From an uncultured Rickettsiales bacterium (GTDB lineage Bacteria; Pseudomonadota; Alphaproteobacteria; UBA8366), in contig CAJWTF010000078.1 in assembly GCA_913046825.1 (NCBI GenBank), positions 1 through 17,279 on the forward strand: DNA of 17,279 nucleotides, written 5' to 3'. Position 1 is the stretch's first letter, and each line of letters begins with the position of its first letter. Made by a program: the position numbers and the translations under genes. Below the pieces are notes generated by a model. That model did not search any database. It saw nothing but the letters and a program-made list of their open reading frames with translations, and was not told the origin of the DNA. Below, piece after piece: positions 8,108-16,483 of this stretch.

Positions 8108-9280
8108 ATGCGAAGTTTTGACTCTATCATTATCGGTGCGGGTGCTGCGGGGCTCATGTGTGCGGCCGGGGCCTATCGACGGGGTCGGCGAGTGCTCCTG
8201 CTCGAAAAATCTCCAAATGTTGGCCAGAAAATCCGCATTTCTGGGGGTGGACGCGCCAATTTCACCAATATCCACGCGTCGCCTGCGAACTTCCTTTCGG
8301 AGAATCCGCGTTTCTGCGTCTCAGCTCTCGCCCGCTATACTCAGCACGACTTCATCGCCTTGGTCGAACGACATGACATTGCCTATCAAGAACGCGATCA
8401 CGGTCAGCTTTTCTGCGACGGCTCCGCCCAACAGATTATCGACATGTTGCTGGCGGAAGCGCGCGGCGTCGACATCCAAACCGCGACGATAGTGACGCGA
8501 ATTGAAAAAAAAGACGATACATTTACCATCATCACGGATCACGATACCTACACCGCGACATCGCTCGTCATCGCGACCGGCGGCCCCTCGATCCCAAAGA
8601 TGGGTGCCAGCCGTTTTGCCTATGGGGTCGCCAACCAATTCGGACTGAAAGTGGTGGAGCCACACCCCGGCCTAGTGCCATTGACATTCGAGCGAGACCT
8701 CCTCGCCCGCCTTTCTGGATTGTCGGGTGTCTCCCTCAACGCGGCGGTTACCCATAGGAAAACGCGGTTCGAAGAAGCACTCCTGTTCACGCACCGAGGA
8801 TTGAGTGGCCCAGCCATCCTGCAGATCTCCTCTTATTGGCGCGAAGGGGATGCCATCACCGTCAACTTGTTGCCCGGACAAGACGCATTCGAAACCTTAA
8901 AAGAACTAAAGGCCGCGCAACCACGCCGGGAAATCCAGACTGCGCTTGCTCAGCATTTGCCGAAACGACTGGCGGCCACTTTAGCCGAATGGACTGATTG
9001 CAACGGCCGCTTGGCCGAGATCGCCGATCGGAAACTGCGCACACTCGGCGACCAGATTAATCGGTGGCAGGTCATGCCCGCGGGCTCGGAGGGTGAGCGG
9101 ACAGCGGAAGTCACACTCGGCGGCGTCGACACGCGGGAATTGTCTTCGAAGACATTAGAGGCCCGCAACATCCCCGGCCTCTATTTCATCGGCGAGGCGG
9201 TCGACGTCACCGGGCATCTTGGCGGCTTCAACTTCCAATGGGCCTGGGCGTCGGGCCACGCCTGCGGGCAAGCGGTGTAA
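8108..9280 (+). CDS. HI0933/YhiN-family flavoprotein (NAD(P)/FAD-dependent oxidoreductase)
   Basis: A 390-residue flavoprotein of the HI0933-like (YhiN, BaiN) family, which binds FAD in a Rossmann domain. The precise reaction is unclear for most members. Motifs are GAGAAG (residues 10-15) for the FAD pyrophosphate, Glu33 at the end of strand two (LLLEK) for the ribose, the family motif SGGGRANFTN (45-54), THRGLSGPAILQIS in the middle, and the C-terminal FIGEAVDVTGHLGGFNFQWA. Most relatives I know have Cys in SGGGRCN; here it is Ala50. A TTG at 8072 in frame would add 12 residues, but the fold starts at MRSFDSIIIGAG, so I chose ATG 8108. No Shine-Dalgarno precedes it, so it may be leaderless. 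The gene ends seven bases before the convergent LLM gene. It is probably cytosolic and monocistronic. Confidence 0.92.
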   Translation: MRSFDSIIIGAGAAGLMCAAGAYRRGRRVLLLEKSPNVGQKIRISGGGRANFTNIHASPANFLSENPRFCVSALARYTQHDFIALVERHDIAYQERDHGQLFCDGSAQQIIDMLLAEARGVDIQTATIVTRIEKKDDTFTIITDHDTYTATSLVIATGGPSIPKMGASRFAYGVANQFGLKVVEPHPGLVPLTFERDLLARLSGLSGVSLNAAVTHRKTRFEEALLFTHRGLSGPAILQISSYWREGDAITVNLLPGQDAFETLKELKAAQPRREIQTALAQHLPKRLAATLAEWTDCNGRLAEIADRKLRTLGDQINRWQVMPAGSEGERTAEVTLGGVDTRELSSKTLEARNIPGLYFIGEAVDVTGHLGGFNFQWAWASGHACGQAV

Positions 9281-9287
9281 TTTGGAC

Positions 9288-10205
9288 CTAACGAAAGGCC
9301 GGGATAACATCCTTGGCCAACATCTCCAAATTCCGATCGATATAGTCCGGCGGACAAGCAGAGGAGACAAACACCATGCTAGCGCCCGCATCAACGTATT
9401 CCCGGAGCCGCGTCTGGCAGCTATCCGGATTGCCCGCCAAGGCGTATTTGTGCACCAATTGGCTGAAGTCCTGCGCATATTGAACACTGAGCTTTTCGGC
9501 GGCGTATTTGATGCCGGTGTCTTTGTCTTCATTCACCGCGCTGAAGATATACATGCCGAAGGTGAAGTCGGACATATCGCGGCCTTCTTCCTCGCCGTAC
9601 TCCTTGATTTTTGCGATGCTGTCCGCCAGATGCTCCGGCGTGTACATATAGGGAATCCATCCGTCCGCGTATTTCGCAGCGCGCCGCATGGCGGCTTCCG
9701 ATCGACCCGAGACATATATCGGCGGGCGCGGTTTTTGGATCGGCAACGGCTTCAAGCTGAAATTGTTCAGCGTCGTATAGCGGCCTTCATAGGTAACATC
9801 AGTCTGACTCCACACCCGGGTGAGAACTTCCAACGCGTCGTCGGTGCGCGGGCCCCGCTGCTTCACCGGCACGCCGCAGGCCTCAAATTCATTCGGAAAT
9901 TCACCGCCAACCCCGACACCCATGGTATAGCGCCCGCCGGACGCCACATCCAAGGCCGCACCGAGCTTCGCCAACAGCGCCGGTGGATAAAGTGGCACTA
10001 AGGTGATCGCACTCATCAGACGGATATTCTTCGTAACACCGGCCGCGACTGACAATGAAATGAAGCCATTTGCCGACTCGCCATGAAAACTCACATGCTC
10101 GCCACAGCCGATGATATCGAAGCCCAACGCCTCTATCTGCTGCGCCAGTTCCGCCACGTTATAGGGCGAACGCAAAGTGGTCCCGAATTCGATTTTCTTG
10201 CCCAT
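9288..10205 (-). CDS. LLM-class (luciferase-like) flavin/F420-dependent oxidoreductase, 305 residues
   Basis: A luciferase-like monooxygenase fold, a TIM barrel using F420 or reduced FMN. Residues 33-38 (GCGEHV) form the strand-2 site seen in the F420-dependent branch. A glycine-rich SGGRYTMGVGVGGEFPNEFEACGVP segment begins near residue 90, followed by QRGPRTDDALEVL. SGRSEAAMRRAAKYADGW, near the phosphate-binding end of the barrel, is typical of this branch. ATG 10205 has GGAG at 10216-10219. The gene is convergent with the HI0933-type gene, with a gap of only seven bases. It follows another LLM gene on the same strand across a 233-base gap, so it may have its own promoter. The substrate is unknown, and whether the cofactor is F420 or FMN cannot be read from the sequence. 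Confidence 0.9.
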   Translation of the reverse strand: MGKKIEFGTTLRSPYNVAELAQQIEALGFDIIGCGEHVSFHGESANGFISLSVAAGVTKNIRLMSAITLVPLYPPALLAKLGAALDVASGGRYTMGVGVGGEFPNEFEACGVPVKQRGPRTDDALEVLTRVWSQTDVTYEGRYTTLNNFSLKPLPIQKPRPPIYVSGRSEAAMRRAAKYADGWIPYMYTPEHLADSIAKIKEYGEEEGRDMSDFTFGMYIFSAVNEDKDTGIKYAAEKLSVQYAQDFSQLVHKYALAGNPDSCQTRLREYVDAGASMVFVSSACPPDYIDRNLEMLAKDVIPAFR

Positions 10206-10413
10206 TTTACCCGTGCTCCGTCAAATTTCCCTGAATGTGAGGATAGAGCGGAGGCGAGAGAGACCAAGACGGTTGAATTGTTGCCAACATCGCGGAACAA
10301 CCCCATGTACAGTATTAAAATACCGCTGATTTCGCTGCTCGCCGCAGATTTCGCAAGCAGTACAGCGATGGAAGTCAGGCTCAGGCTATAATGCCGGATC
10401 GACCCTTCGGTCC

Positions 10414-10439
10414 GTTCGGAATGACACTCTTTTCCGAAC
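10414..10439 (-). terminator. hairpin at the end of the short LLM gene, weak terminator candidate
   Basis: A perfect 8-base inverted repeat, GTTCGGAA (10414-10421) and TTCCGAAC (10432-10439), with a 10-base spacer, begins at the stop codon of the minus-strand LLM gene. A small second hairpin, GACC-CTTC-GGTC, lies at 10401-10412. There is no T tract on the minus side, so termination is uncertain. The rest of the gap, 10206-10400, holds no gene I can support. Confidence 0.3.
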
Positions 10440-11248
10440 TAGAGCAGCGCCCGCACCGCCGCGAGATTTTCTTCGCTGGCGTCGTTCACGACCAGGACAC
10501 AATGATCAAATCCCGCTTCAGCGACCTGAGCCAAGCGCGCTTTCGCGTCATCAGGCGCACATTCAAGGGTAAAGCCTTGCTGACCCTCGAGACTGGTAGT
10601 CGGTTTCGTCAGGTCGACCTTGATATTCGCCGCCACGGCTATCCCACCACCTTCGCTCCTGAAACGATCGAGCCCTTCCTTCATGGTTGCGAGATCGGTG
10701 TAGTGACCCGACGCGATCCAGCCGTCGAATTCCTTTGCCGCGCGGGGAATCCAAATACTGCCGGCCCAACTGCCGATGAGAATTTTCGGCCCACTTTGGA
10801 CTTCAGGCCAAGGCTGTATATTGGTGCCATCCACGGTTTCTCCGGCCCAAAGGCGGCGCATTAACGGTAACGCGGCGCGCAGTTTCTTGAACCGGGTCTC
10901 GTAATCCTCTCCGACGGCGGAGAAATCATCCTGCGTGGAACCCGCGCCGACACCCCACAGCAATCGGTCACCCGCCAACATCTTCACCGTCATCATACGG
11001 TGCGCCAATTCCACCGGATTGCGCAGCGGCACCTGATAGATGCAGGTGCCGAGATGGATTTTCTCCGTCACCGCCGCTGCAACCGACGCCGAGATCAAAG
11101 GATCGGGCAAAGCCCGGGCGCGCCCGATGGTGTCGAAAAACCACAACCCGTCGAACCCAAGACGTTCAACACGGCGAGCGCCGTCCACCAAACGATCACG
11201 GCTCATCCCACCGTCGTCGGTCAGCGTAATGCAAACACCTAATTTCAT
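10439..11248 (-). CDS. LLM-class (luciferase-like) oxidoreductase, short form, 269 residues
   Basis: A second luciferase-like TIM-barrel oxidoreductase, only distantly similar to the one at 9288-10205. Features are MKLGVCITL at strand one, RVERLGFDGLWFFDTIG at strand two, EKIHLGTCIYQVPLRNPVELA at strand three, then MMTVKMLAGDRLLWGVGAGSTQDDF, and a late KEFDGWIASGHY region. It is about 40-60 residues shorter than typical members, mainly after the middle of the protein, but the reading frame is clean and the core motifs are present. ATG 11248 lies 13 bases after the RraA-like gene stop, so the two are likely co-transcribed. The Shine-Dalgarno is weak (AGG near 11252), which fits coupling to the upstream gene. 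Substrate unknown; cofactor F420 or FMN. Confidence 0.88.
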   Translation of the reverse strand: MKLGVCITLTDDGGMSRDRLVDGARRVERLGFDGLWFFDTIGRARALPDPLISASVAAAVTEKIHLGTCIYQVPLRNPVELAHRMMTVKMLAGDRLLWGVGAGSTQDDFSAVGEDYETRFKKLRAALPLMRRLWAGETVDGTNIQPWPEVQSGPKILIGSWAGSIWIPRAAKEFDGWIASGHYTDLATMKEGLDRFRSEGGGIAVAANIKVDLTKPTTSLEGQQGFTLECAPDDAKARLAQVAEAGFDHCVLVVNDASEENLAAVRALL

Positions 11249-11261
11249 GAGCCTGGGCCTA

Positions 11262-11963
11262 TTAGTGGACGTCGTCGGCGTCGCCGAGTGCCTGTTTTAA
11301 GGCCTCAAAATTAAAGCCGGGTTTTTGCGCGGCACCGATGGTCACCGCTTCGCGGCGCGCGATCAAGGCCGCCGCACCCGGGACCTCTTTTGCCACTGCG
11401 ATGGGGATCATCACTGCACCGTGCATGTCCGCATGGATTAGATCACATGGCGCCACATCCATACCGTGGACCGAGACTTCGGTGTCGAAATCGACCAGAT
11501 GCACCCACGCGTGAGATGGGCCGAAAGAGCCGGCGATCATCTGGAAATCCTCGGCGCAATCGGGGATATCCCGCACGCTGCCGCTGGTCACCACACCAAG
11601 ACTGCCGAGCCCCTTGTGGATATTCGACTGCACTTCACCCCAGAACGCGCCGAAACCGGTAGGCTCATCCAGGTCTTGGATCACCGTGATCGAAGGTTTC
11701 GGGCCCTCGTCTATATAACGGTAATAGTCGAGACGCTGTTGCTTCATCACGGCACCATCGCGCTGTGGCGGGGTTTTGGCCCGAATGCGAGCGGTTCGCG
11801 CATAGCCCACGATTGGGGCGAGGGCAGGGCGGGCGCAAACCATCGGCTTTGTCGTATAGCCGAAACCACGACGCTCAGGCGCCACGAGTTCCAACGCGTT
11901 ACACACGGTTGGGGTGTCCAACGTCGCCAACGCCGCTAGCTCTTCCTCAGTCAGTTTCGTCAT
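11262..11963 (-). CDS. RraA-family protein (HMG/CHA aldolase or demethylmenaquinone methyltransferase-like fold)
   Basis: A 233-residue protein of the RraA-like superfamily. This fold includes 4-hydroxy-4-methyl-2-oxoglutarate/4-carboxy-4-hydroxy-2-oxoadipate aldolases and the RNase E regulator RraA. It has [11 protein letters not shown] at the N-terminus (15-25), the WGEV site (108-111), [10 protein letters not shown] with the Arg131-Asp132 pair that aldolase members use, and a late [11 protein letters not shown] stretch. The Arg-Asp pair makes a divalent-metal aldolase or decarboxylase role more likely than RNase E inhibition (inference). The frame is open up to 12017, but [18 protein letters not shown] from ATG 11963 matches the family start and has AGGGAG at 11976-11981, a rather long 12-base spacing. 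It is the first gene of a probable operon with the short LLM oxidoreductase and diverges from argG. Confidence 0.86.
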   Translation of the reverse strand: MTKLTEEELAALATLDTPTVCNALELVAPERRGFGYTTKPMVCARPALAPIVGYARTARIRAKTPPQRDGAVMKQQRLDYYRYIDEGPKPSITVIQDLDEPTGFGAFWGEVQSNIHKGLGSLGVVTSGSVRDIPDCAEDFQMIAGSFGPSHAWVHLVDFDTEVSVHGMDVAPCDLIHADMHGAVMIPIAVAKEVPGAAALIARREAVTIGAAQKPGFNFEALKQALGDADDVH

Positions 11964-12051
11964 CTTTGTAACGATCTCCCTGTGACTCGGGGGTACGCCC
12001 GCCCATTGCCCAAACACCAGCTAATCGGGATTCGCGGAGCATTGCAAGCGC

Positions 12052-12079
12052 TTGCCGAAAAGGCGCAAATCCCTATACT
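12052..12079 (+). promoter_or_regulatory. sigma70-type promoter for argG
   Basis: TTGCCG at 12052-12057 (4 of 6 to the -35 consensus) and TATACT at 12074-12079 (5 of 6 to the -10 consensus) are separated by 16 bases. The start of transcription would fall near 12086, leaving a leader of about 37 bases before the argG ATG. No arginine-box-like palindrome is clear to me. Confidence 0.6.
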
Positions 12080-12122
12080 CCGCGCGCATTTCAAGGACCT
12101 TAGACTCGCGCGGAGAGACACC

Positions 12123-13340
12123 ATGGCCGACGAATCGGCGAACGTGAATAAAGTAGTACTAGCCTATTCCGGGGGACTCGACACCTCGGTGATCCTGCGC
12201 TGGTTGCAAGATACCTATGACTGCGAGGTGGTGACCTTCACCGCCGACCTAGGACAAGGCGAGGAACTGGAACCCGCGCGCGAAAAGGCCGAGATGATGG
12301 GCGTGAAGGAAATCTATGTCGAAGATTTGCGCGAGGAATTTGTGCGCGATTACGTCTTCCCGATGTTCCGCGCCAATGCGGTCTATGAAGGGGTCTATCT
12401 GCTGGGCACCTCAATCGCACGCCCGCTGATCGCCAAACGCCAGATCGAGATCGCCGCCGAGACAGGCGCCGACGCGGTCTCTCACGGCGCTACCGGCAAG
12501 GGCAATGATCAAGTTCGCTTCGAGCTCGGATACTATGGCCTTAATCCCGACATCAAGGTCATCGCGCCCTGGCGGGAATGGGACCTCGCCAGCCGCACGC
12601 GCCTGATCAAATATGCCGAAGCACACCAAATTCCCGTGCCGACGGACAAGCGCGGTGAAGCCCCGTTCTCTGTCGACGCCAACCTGCTGCACATCTCGGC
12701 GGAAGGCAAAGTGCTGGAAGACCCAGCGGAAGAGGCGCCGGAATATGTCTATTCTCGCTCCGTCTCTCCGGAGGAAGCGCCCGATACCCCGACCTATGTT
12801 GAAGTCGGTTTCGAAAAGGGTGACGCAGTCTCCATCGAGGGCGTGGTGATGTCTCCCGCGACCCTGCTCACCAAACTGAACGAGCTCGGCGGGGCGAACG
12901 GCATCGGCAGGCTCGACCTGGTTGAGAACCGCTTTGTCGGCATGAAGTCACGGGGCGTCTACGAGACACCCGGCGGCACCGTCCTGCTGGCGGCACACCG
13001 GGCCATCGAATCAATCACCCTAGATCGAGGTGCGGCCCATCTGAAAGACGAACTGATGCCGCGCTATGCGGAGCTGATCTATAACGGTTTTTGGTTCTCG
13101 CCCGAGCGCTACATGCTTCAAGCTTTAATTGACCAAAGCCAAGAACATGTGAACGGCACCGCGCGCTTGAAGCTCTACAAAGGCGGTATCCACACGGTCG
13201 GCCGCAGTAGCCGCGAGAGCCTCTACAGCTTGGAACACGTCACCTTTGAGGAAGACGAGGTCTATGACCAACGCGACGCGGAAGGATTTATTAAGCTGAA
13301 CGCGTTGCGGTTGCGATTGGCGCAAAAGCGCGGCGGTTAA
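12123..13340 (+). CDS. argG: argininosuccinate synthase
   Basis: Makes argininosuccinate from citrulline, aspartate and ATP, the penultimate step of arginine synthesis, in the cytoplasm. The 405-residue protein has the ATP-binding P-loop [10 protein letters not shown] (14-23), [33 protein letters not shown], the nucleotide/citrulline site [15 protein letters not shown], and the C-terminal [15 protein letters not shown]. Length and motifs are normal. I chose ATG 12123, with GGAGAG at 12112-12117 five bases upstream; the open frame extends further back (to 11982) but has no homology there. It is divergent from the RraA-like gene. Its stop TAA overlaps the stop of the convergent NnrU-type gene inside one TTAA (13337-13340), so there is no room for a separate terminator. 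Confidence 0.98.
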   Translation: MADESANVNKVVLAYSGGLDTSVILRWLQDTYDCEVVTFTADLGQGEELEPAREKAEMMGVKEIYVEDLREEFVRDYVFPMFRANAVYEGVYLLGTSIARPLIAKRQIEIAAETGADAVSHGATGKGNDQVRFELGYYGLNPDIKVIAPWREWDLASRTRLIKYAEAHQIPVPTDKRGEAPFSVDANLLHISAEGKVLEDPAEEAPEYVYSRSVSPEEAPDTPTYVEVGFEKGDAVSIEGVVMSPATLLTKLNELGGANGIGRLDLVENRFVGMKSRGVYETPGGTVLLAAHRAIESITLDRGAAHLKDELMPRYAELIYNGFWFSPERYMLQALIDQSQEHVNGTARLKLYKGGIHTVGRSSRESLYSLEHVTFEEDEVYDQRDAEGFIKLNALRLRLAQKRGG

Positions 13341-14035
13341 CCCATTGGCATCGGCGAGACGCCGATGGCCCATTCATGCGCCATTAGCAGCAAGGCGTAG
13401 AGGGCTATCCCCATGGCGAGGCGCGTCAGGCCTATACCTTCCCAGTCGATTTTCGTCCGTCCTTGCATGCAGGCCAGGAACGGCACCACTGATGTGGTGA
13501 GCGCCATCGGTCCCCAAGCACTGTCCATCGTCACTTGGCGCCGACGGTCAATATGTGCCATGCCCACCAAGGACAGCACGGCCAATCCACCGAAGAAGAT
13601 AACACTGGCCGCGTCACCGTTCGGGGCGAGGTGCGCCAGAGCCCACAGCACGAATCCCCACATCAGCGGATGGCGGGTCACGGTCACTATACCGCGGGCG
13701 GCCGAATCTTCGGGCGTCATCGTCTCACCGCCGACCGAGGTGACGTTCCGGGTCGAGGCACCCGCGACCGCCAGGATACAGGCGAGCGGCATGACCATCG
13801 CCGGGATATGCCGCAGGGCCGCTGTCTGCGCCCACAATTCCGCGTAGGGAGCAGCGATGTATGCCCGCACCGCCCACACCAAGGTGGCCAGCGCGAAGAT
13901 TGAAAACAGAATGCGAAAGCCGTTCACACCGATCATGCCAATAGCAGCGTGGCGGACCGGCAGGCTGGCGAGAACGAAATGGCCGATGACGAATGTCGAC
14001 ATGGCGATGAGCAACGGTTGCAGAGAGTTAGTCAT
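13337..14035 (-). CDS. NnrU-family integral membrane protein
   Basis: A 232-residue hydrophobic protein with about six predicted membrane segments (near residues 8-25, 38-58, 78-94, 122-140, 144-162 and 207-226). The NnrU family signature [14 protein letters not shown] (115-128) and the following [11 protein letters not shown] are clear. NnrU was first linked to nitric oxide/denitrification gene sets and is related to the plant zeta-carotene isomerase Z-ISO, a heme membrane protein. His19, His122 and His135 are candidates for such a site (inference). No denitrification or carotenoid gene is nearby, so the role here is open. ATG 14035 lacks a strong Shine-Dalgarno. The stop is shared with argG at TTAA. 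It is divergent from the DUF3253 gene, with 57 bases between. Confidence 0.9.
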   Translation of the reverse strand: MTNSLQPLLIAMSTFVIGHFVLASLPVRHAAIGMIGVNGFRILFSIFALATLVWAVRAYIAAPYAELWAQTAALRHIPAMVMPLACILAVAGASTRNVTSVGGETMTPEDSAARGIVTVTRHPLMWGFVLWALAHLAPNGDAASVIFFGGLAVLSLVGMAHIDRRRQVTMDSAWGPMALTTSVVPFLACMQGRTKIDWEGIGLTRLAMGIALYALLLMAHEWAIGVSPMPMG

Positions 14036-14037
14036 GG

Positions 14038-14057
14038 TTCAGGATTATTTCAGGATT
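14038..14057. repeat. two 9-base direct repeats in the divergent promoter gap
   Basis: TTCAGGATT occurs at 14038-14046 and 14049-14057, a period of 11 bases or about one helical turn, in the 57-base gap between the NnrU-type and DUF3253 genes. It could be a tandem regulator half-site array or chance. Confidence 0.25.
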
Positions 14058-14092
14058 GTGCCTAGCGTCCAGTTTCATGTTAAGGAGCTTAC

Positions 14093-14419
14093 ATGAACGA
14101 AGAACAAAAGTCCGACGCAACGTCGGCAAGCGGTGCTGCCGACGATCCCGTCGCCACCGCCATCATGGCCCTGTTGGCGGAGAGCGACGCTGGGAATGTG
14201 ATTACACCGGAATCGGCGGCACGGGCCTATGCGGAGACCCGGCGGCGGAAAAACGACCCGCCCGATCTGTGGCGGCGCTATCTTAACGCCGTGCGCCAAC
14301 AGTCGATCCATCTGGCACGGGCCGGACGCATCGAAATCCTGCGCAAAGGCAAACCCGCCGATCCCAATGATTTTAAAGGCGTCTACCGTTTGCGCTTGAA
14401 GGCGGATGCGGACGGGTGA
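14093..14419 (+). CDS. DUF3253 domain protein, winged-helix-like, 108 residues
   Basis: A small protein matching the DUF3253 pattern: PVATAIMALLAE (19-30), then VITPESAARAYAE (36-48), LWRRYLNAVRQQSIHLARAGRIEILRKG (59-86), and ending in DFKGVYRLRLK. Members are predicted to be winged-helix-like and their function is unknown. The first 17 residues are acidic and Ser/Ala-rich, probably disordered. ATG 14093 has a good AAGGAG Shine-Dalgarno just upstream. Its stop TGA overlaps the GTG start of the MFS gene (GTGA, 14416-14419), so the two are translationally coupled. A regulatory or accessory role for the transporter is possible but unproven. Confidence 0.85.
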   Translation: MNEEQKSDATSASGAADDPVATAIMALLAESDAGNVITPESAARAYAETRRRKNDPPDLWRRYLNAVRQQSIHLARAGRIEILRKGKPADPNDFKGVYRLRLKADADG

Positions 14420-15582
14420 GCGCGACCGAGGATGGCGTCTCCCATTGGCGGCAAATCGCCATCGGCGGGGGCGCCGCCATGTTCACCGGCATCGCGCTTG
14501 GCCGGTTTACCTATACGACCATGGTGCCGCCGTTGATCCAGTCCGGCCAATTGACCGAGCTGGAGGCGGGTTATGTGGGCGGCGCCAATCTCGCCTGTTT
14601 TTTCTTCGGTGCTTATTATGCGGAGAAGCTGCGCCGCGCCCTGTCGATCCGTTTGCTGTTGTCTTGCGCGGTCTGGCTGGCGCTATTGGCTTTGGCCGCG
14701 TCCGCCGTCCCGTGGGGGTTCTACTGGCTGGCCCTTTGGCGGGGCGTCCTCGGCGCTATTGCGGGATTGATCATGGTGCAAAGCATCGCCTTCGCGACCG
14801 CCGCCGCACCACTGGATAAACGCCCGGTCGCCGCGGGATATGTCTATGCGGGGGTCGGGCTCGGCATATTCCTGACCGGCACCGTCGCCCCCACCTTGCT
14901 GGAATACGGCATCGTGTGGGCGTGGAGCGGTTTCGCCTTCGCCGGATTATTCTCCGCCGCAGTGGCCCATTGGGGCTGGGCAGCCGCCGATATTCTACCA
15001 AGCGCCCCCAGCGGGAAACCAGCGGCCTTGCCGACACATTGGCAATGGCGCGGTCTGGTTGCGGCTAATTTTCTATTCTCCTTCGGTATCGTACCGCACA
15101 CGATTTATTGGGTTGATTTCCTGGTTCGCGATGTCGGGCTCAGCATGGACGCGGCCGGATTGCAGTGGAGCGTGGTTGGCCTCTCCGCCTTCCTCGGACC
15201 GATCATCAGCGCCGCGCTCGCGGCCCGGATCGGCATTTCGGCGACCCTGCTGATCGTCTTCGTCTTGCTAGGCCTGGGTGTCGCAGGACCAGCTTTTCTC
15301 GTGATGCTGCCGGTACTTTGGTTCTCCTCTATCCTCTATGGTGGCCAGCCTGGATTGGCCTCCATCATGGCGGCTCGGGCTCGGGAGATGGGAGAGGCGG
15401 CGGATATGCCGCGCATGATGCGGGCCACCATTCTGGCCAATGCCAGCGGGGCGGCGATAGGCGGGCTATCGTTCCCGCTGTTGCTGGATATCAGTGGCGG
15501 TTACGACCCGCTGTTCGCGATCGGAGGCGGTGCCATGTTACTGGGCGCATTGACCACCCTAACGCGCCGCAAACCGACTTAG
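14416..15582 (+). CDS. MFS transporter, YbfB/YjiJ-like
   Basis: A 388-residue inner-membrane carrier with about 12 hydrophobic segments and the MFS_4 (YbfB/YjiJ) N-terminal pattern [20 protein letters not shown], followed by [20 protein letters not shown]. The pair of six-segment halves is separated by a polar loop with Pro and Lys near residues 194-214. These carriers export or import small molecules by proton antiport or symport; the substrate is unknown. The start is GTG 14416, overlapping the DUF3253 stop in GTGA. No other start fits the family N-terminus better. The 3' end overlaps the convergent folD stop by four bases at 15579-15582. No terminator is visible. Confidence 0.9.
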   Translation: MSATEDGVSHWRQIAIGGGAAMFTGIALGRFTYTTMVPPLIQSGQLTELEAGYVGGANLACFFFGAYYAEKLRRALSIRLLLSCAVWLALLALAASAVPWGFYWLALWRGVLGAIAGLIMVQSIAFATAAAPLDKRPVAAGYVYAGVGLGIFLTGTVAPTLLEYGIVWAWSGFAFAGLFSAAVAHWGWAAADILPSAPSGKPAALPTHWQWRGLVAANFLFSFGIVPHTIYWVDFLVRDVGLSMDAAGLQWSVVGLSAFLGPIISAALAARIGISATLLIVFVLLGLGVAGPAFLVMLPVLWFSSILYGGQPGLASIMAARAREMGEAADMPRMMRATILANASGAAIGGLSFPLLLDISGGYDPLFAIGGGAMLLGALTTLTRRKPT

Positions 15583-16472
15583 AGACTGGGCGGCTCGATC
15601 CCATGTTGGCGGCACGCCGCGGTCACAGTGTTCGCCAGAAGACACGCGATGGTCATTGGACCGACACCGCCGGGCACCGGCGTAATTGCGCCCGCAATGG
15701 TCTTCGCTTCGTCAAACGCGACATCACCGACGAGCCGGGTCTTCCCCTCCTCGCCGGATTTCGGGACCCGGTTAATGCCAACATCGATCACGACTGCGCC
15801 TGACTTGATCCAGTCGCCGCGGATCATCTCGGACCGCCCCACGGCGGCAATCAAAATATCAGCACGGCGGCACGTTGCCGGAAGATCGGCAGTGCGGGAA
15901 TGGCAGATCGTCACCGTGCAATTCGCATCCAGGAGCAATTGCGCCATCGGCTTGCCGACGATGTTCGAGCGCCCGACGATCACTGCTTCCTTGCCGGATA
16001 AGTCGCCGAGCCGGTCCTTCAGCATCATCAAGCAACCGAGTGGCGTGCACGGCACCATGGCGTCGCCTCCCGTCGCGAGCCGCCCCGTATTGATGACATG
16101 GAAGCCATCAGCGTCTTTCGCCGGCGCGATGGCGTCGATCACCGCCTGCTCGTCGATCTGATCCGGCAGCGGCAATTGCACCAGGATGCCGTGGACCGCA
16201 TCGTCGGCATTCAACGTTGCTATCAAATCGAGCAATTCTTGCTGGGAAGTTCCCGCTGCGAGCACGTGCTCGAAGCCGTTCATCCCGGCCTCAAGCGTCG
16301 CCTTCTTCTTATTGCGCACATAAATCTGGCTGGCTGGATCCATGCCGACCAACACCACCGCCAGTCCAGGCGTCAATCCATGATCCGCTTGCAGTGTCGC
16401 GACCGCCGCGCCGATGCGTTCCCGTAGACCCGCCGCGAATGCCTTACCATCGATAATTCCAGCTTCGGCCAT
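15579..16472 (-). CDS. folD: bifunctional methylenetetrahydrofolate dehydrogenase / methenyltetrahydrofolate cyclohydrolase
   Basis: Interconverts 5,10-methylene- and 10-formyl-tetrahydrofolate using NADP, in cytosolic one-carbon metabolism. The 297-residue protein has family motifs [17 protein letters not shown] with Tyr51 and Lys55 (Lys55 matches the catalytic Lys54 of E. coli FolD, as I recall it), [16 protein letters not shown], the NADP-binding [18 protein letters not shown], and near the end [19 protein letters not shown] chose ATG 16472; an in-frame ATG at 16508 would overlap the upstream DUF167 gene by 25 bases. ATG 16472 is preceded by GATAAGGA, very close to the start. It is the last gene of a probable yggT / DUF167 / folD operon and overlaps the convergent MFS stop. 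Confidence 0.97.
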   Translation of the reverse strand: MAEAGIIDGKAFAAGLRERIGAAVATLQADHGLTPGLAVVLVGMDPASQIYVRNKKKATLEAGMNGFEHVLAAGTSQQELLDLIATLNADDAVHGILVQLPLPDQIDEQAVIDAIAPAKDADGFHVINTGRLATGGDAMVPCTPLGCLMMLKDRLGDLSGKEAVIVGRSNIVGKPMAQLLLDANCTVTICHSRTADLPATCRRADILIAAVGRSEMIRGDWIKSGAVVIDVGINRVPKSGEEGKTRLVGDVAFDEAKTIAGAITPVPGGVGPMTIACLLANTVTAACRQHGIEPPSL

Positions 16473-16483
16473 GTCCTTATCCC

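Noticed and set aside
9219..10001. Plus-strand 260-residue open frame
   Set aside because: It is opposite the LLM oxidoreductase, whose motifs are clear; the composition is Arg/His-rich as expected of an antisense frame.
10387..10392. TATAAT on the plus strand as a promoter
   Set aside because: There is no -35 box at suitable spacing and no plus-strand gene downstream.
10391..10864. Plus-strand 157-residue open frame
   Set aside because: It is mostly antisense to the short LLM gene and has no family motif.
15165..15803. Plus-strand 212-residue open frame spanning the MFS and folD ends
   Set aside because: It overlaps two certain genes in wrong frames; the sequence looks random and Arg/Gly-rich.
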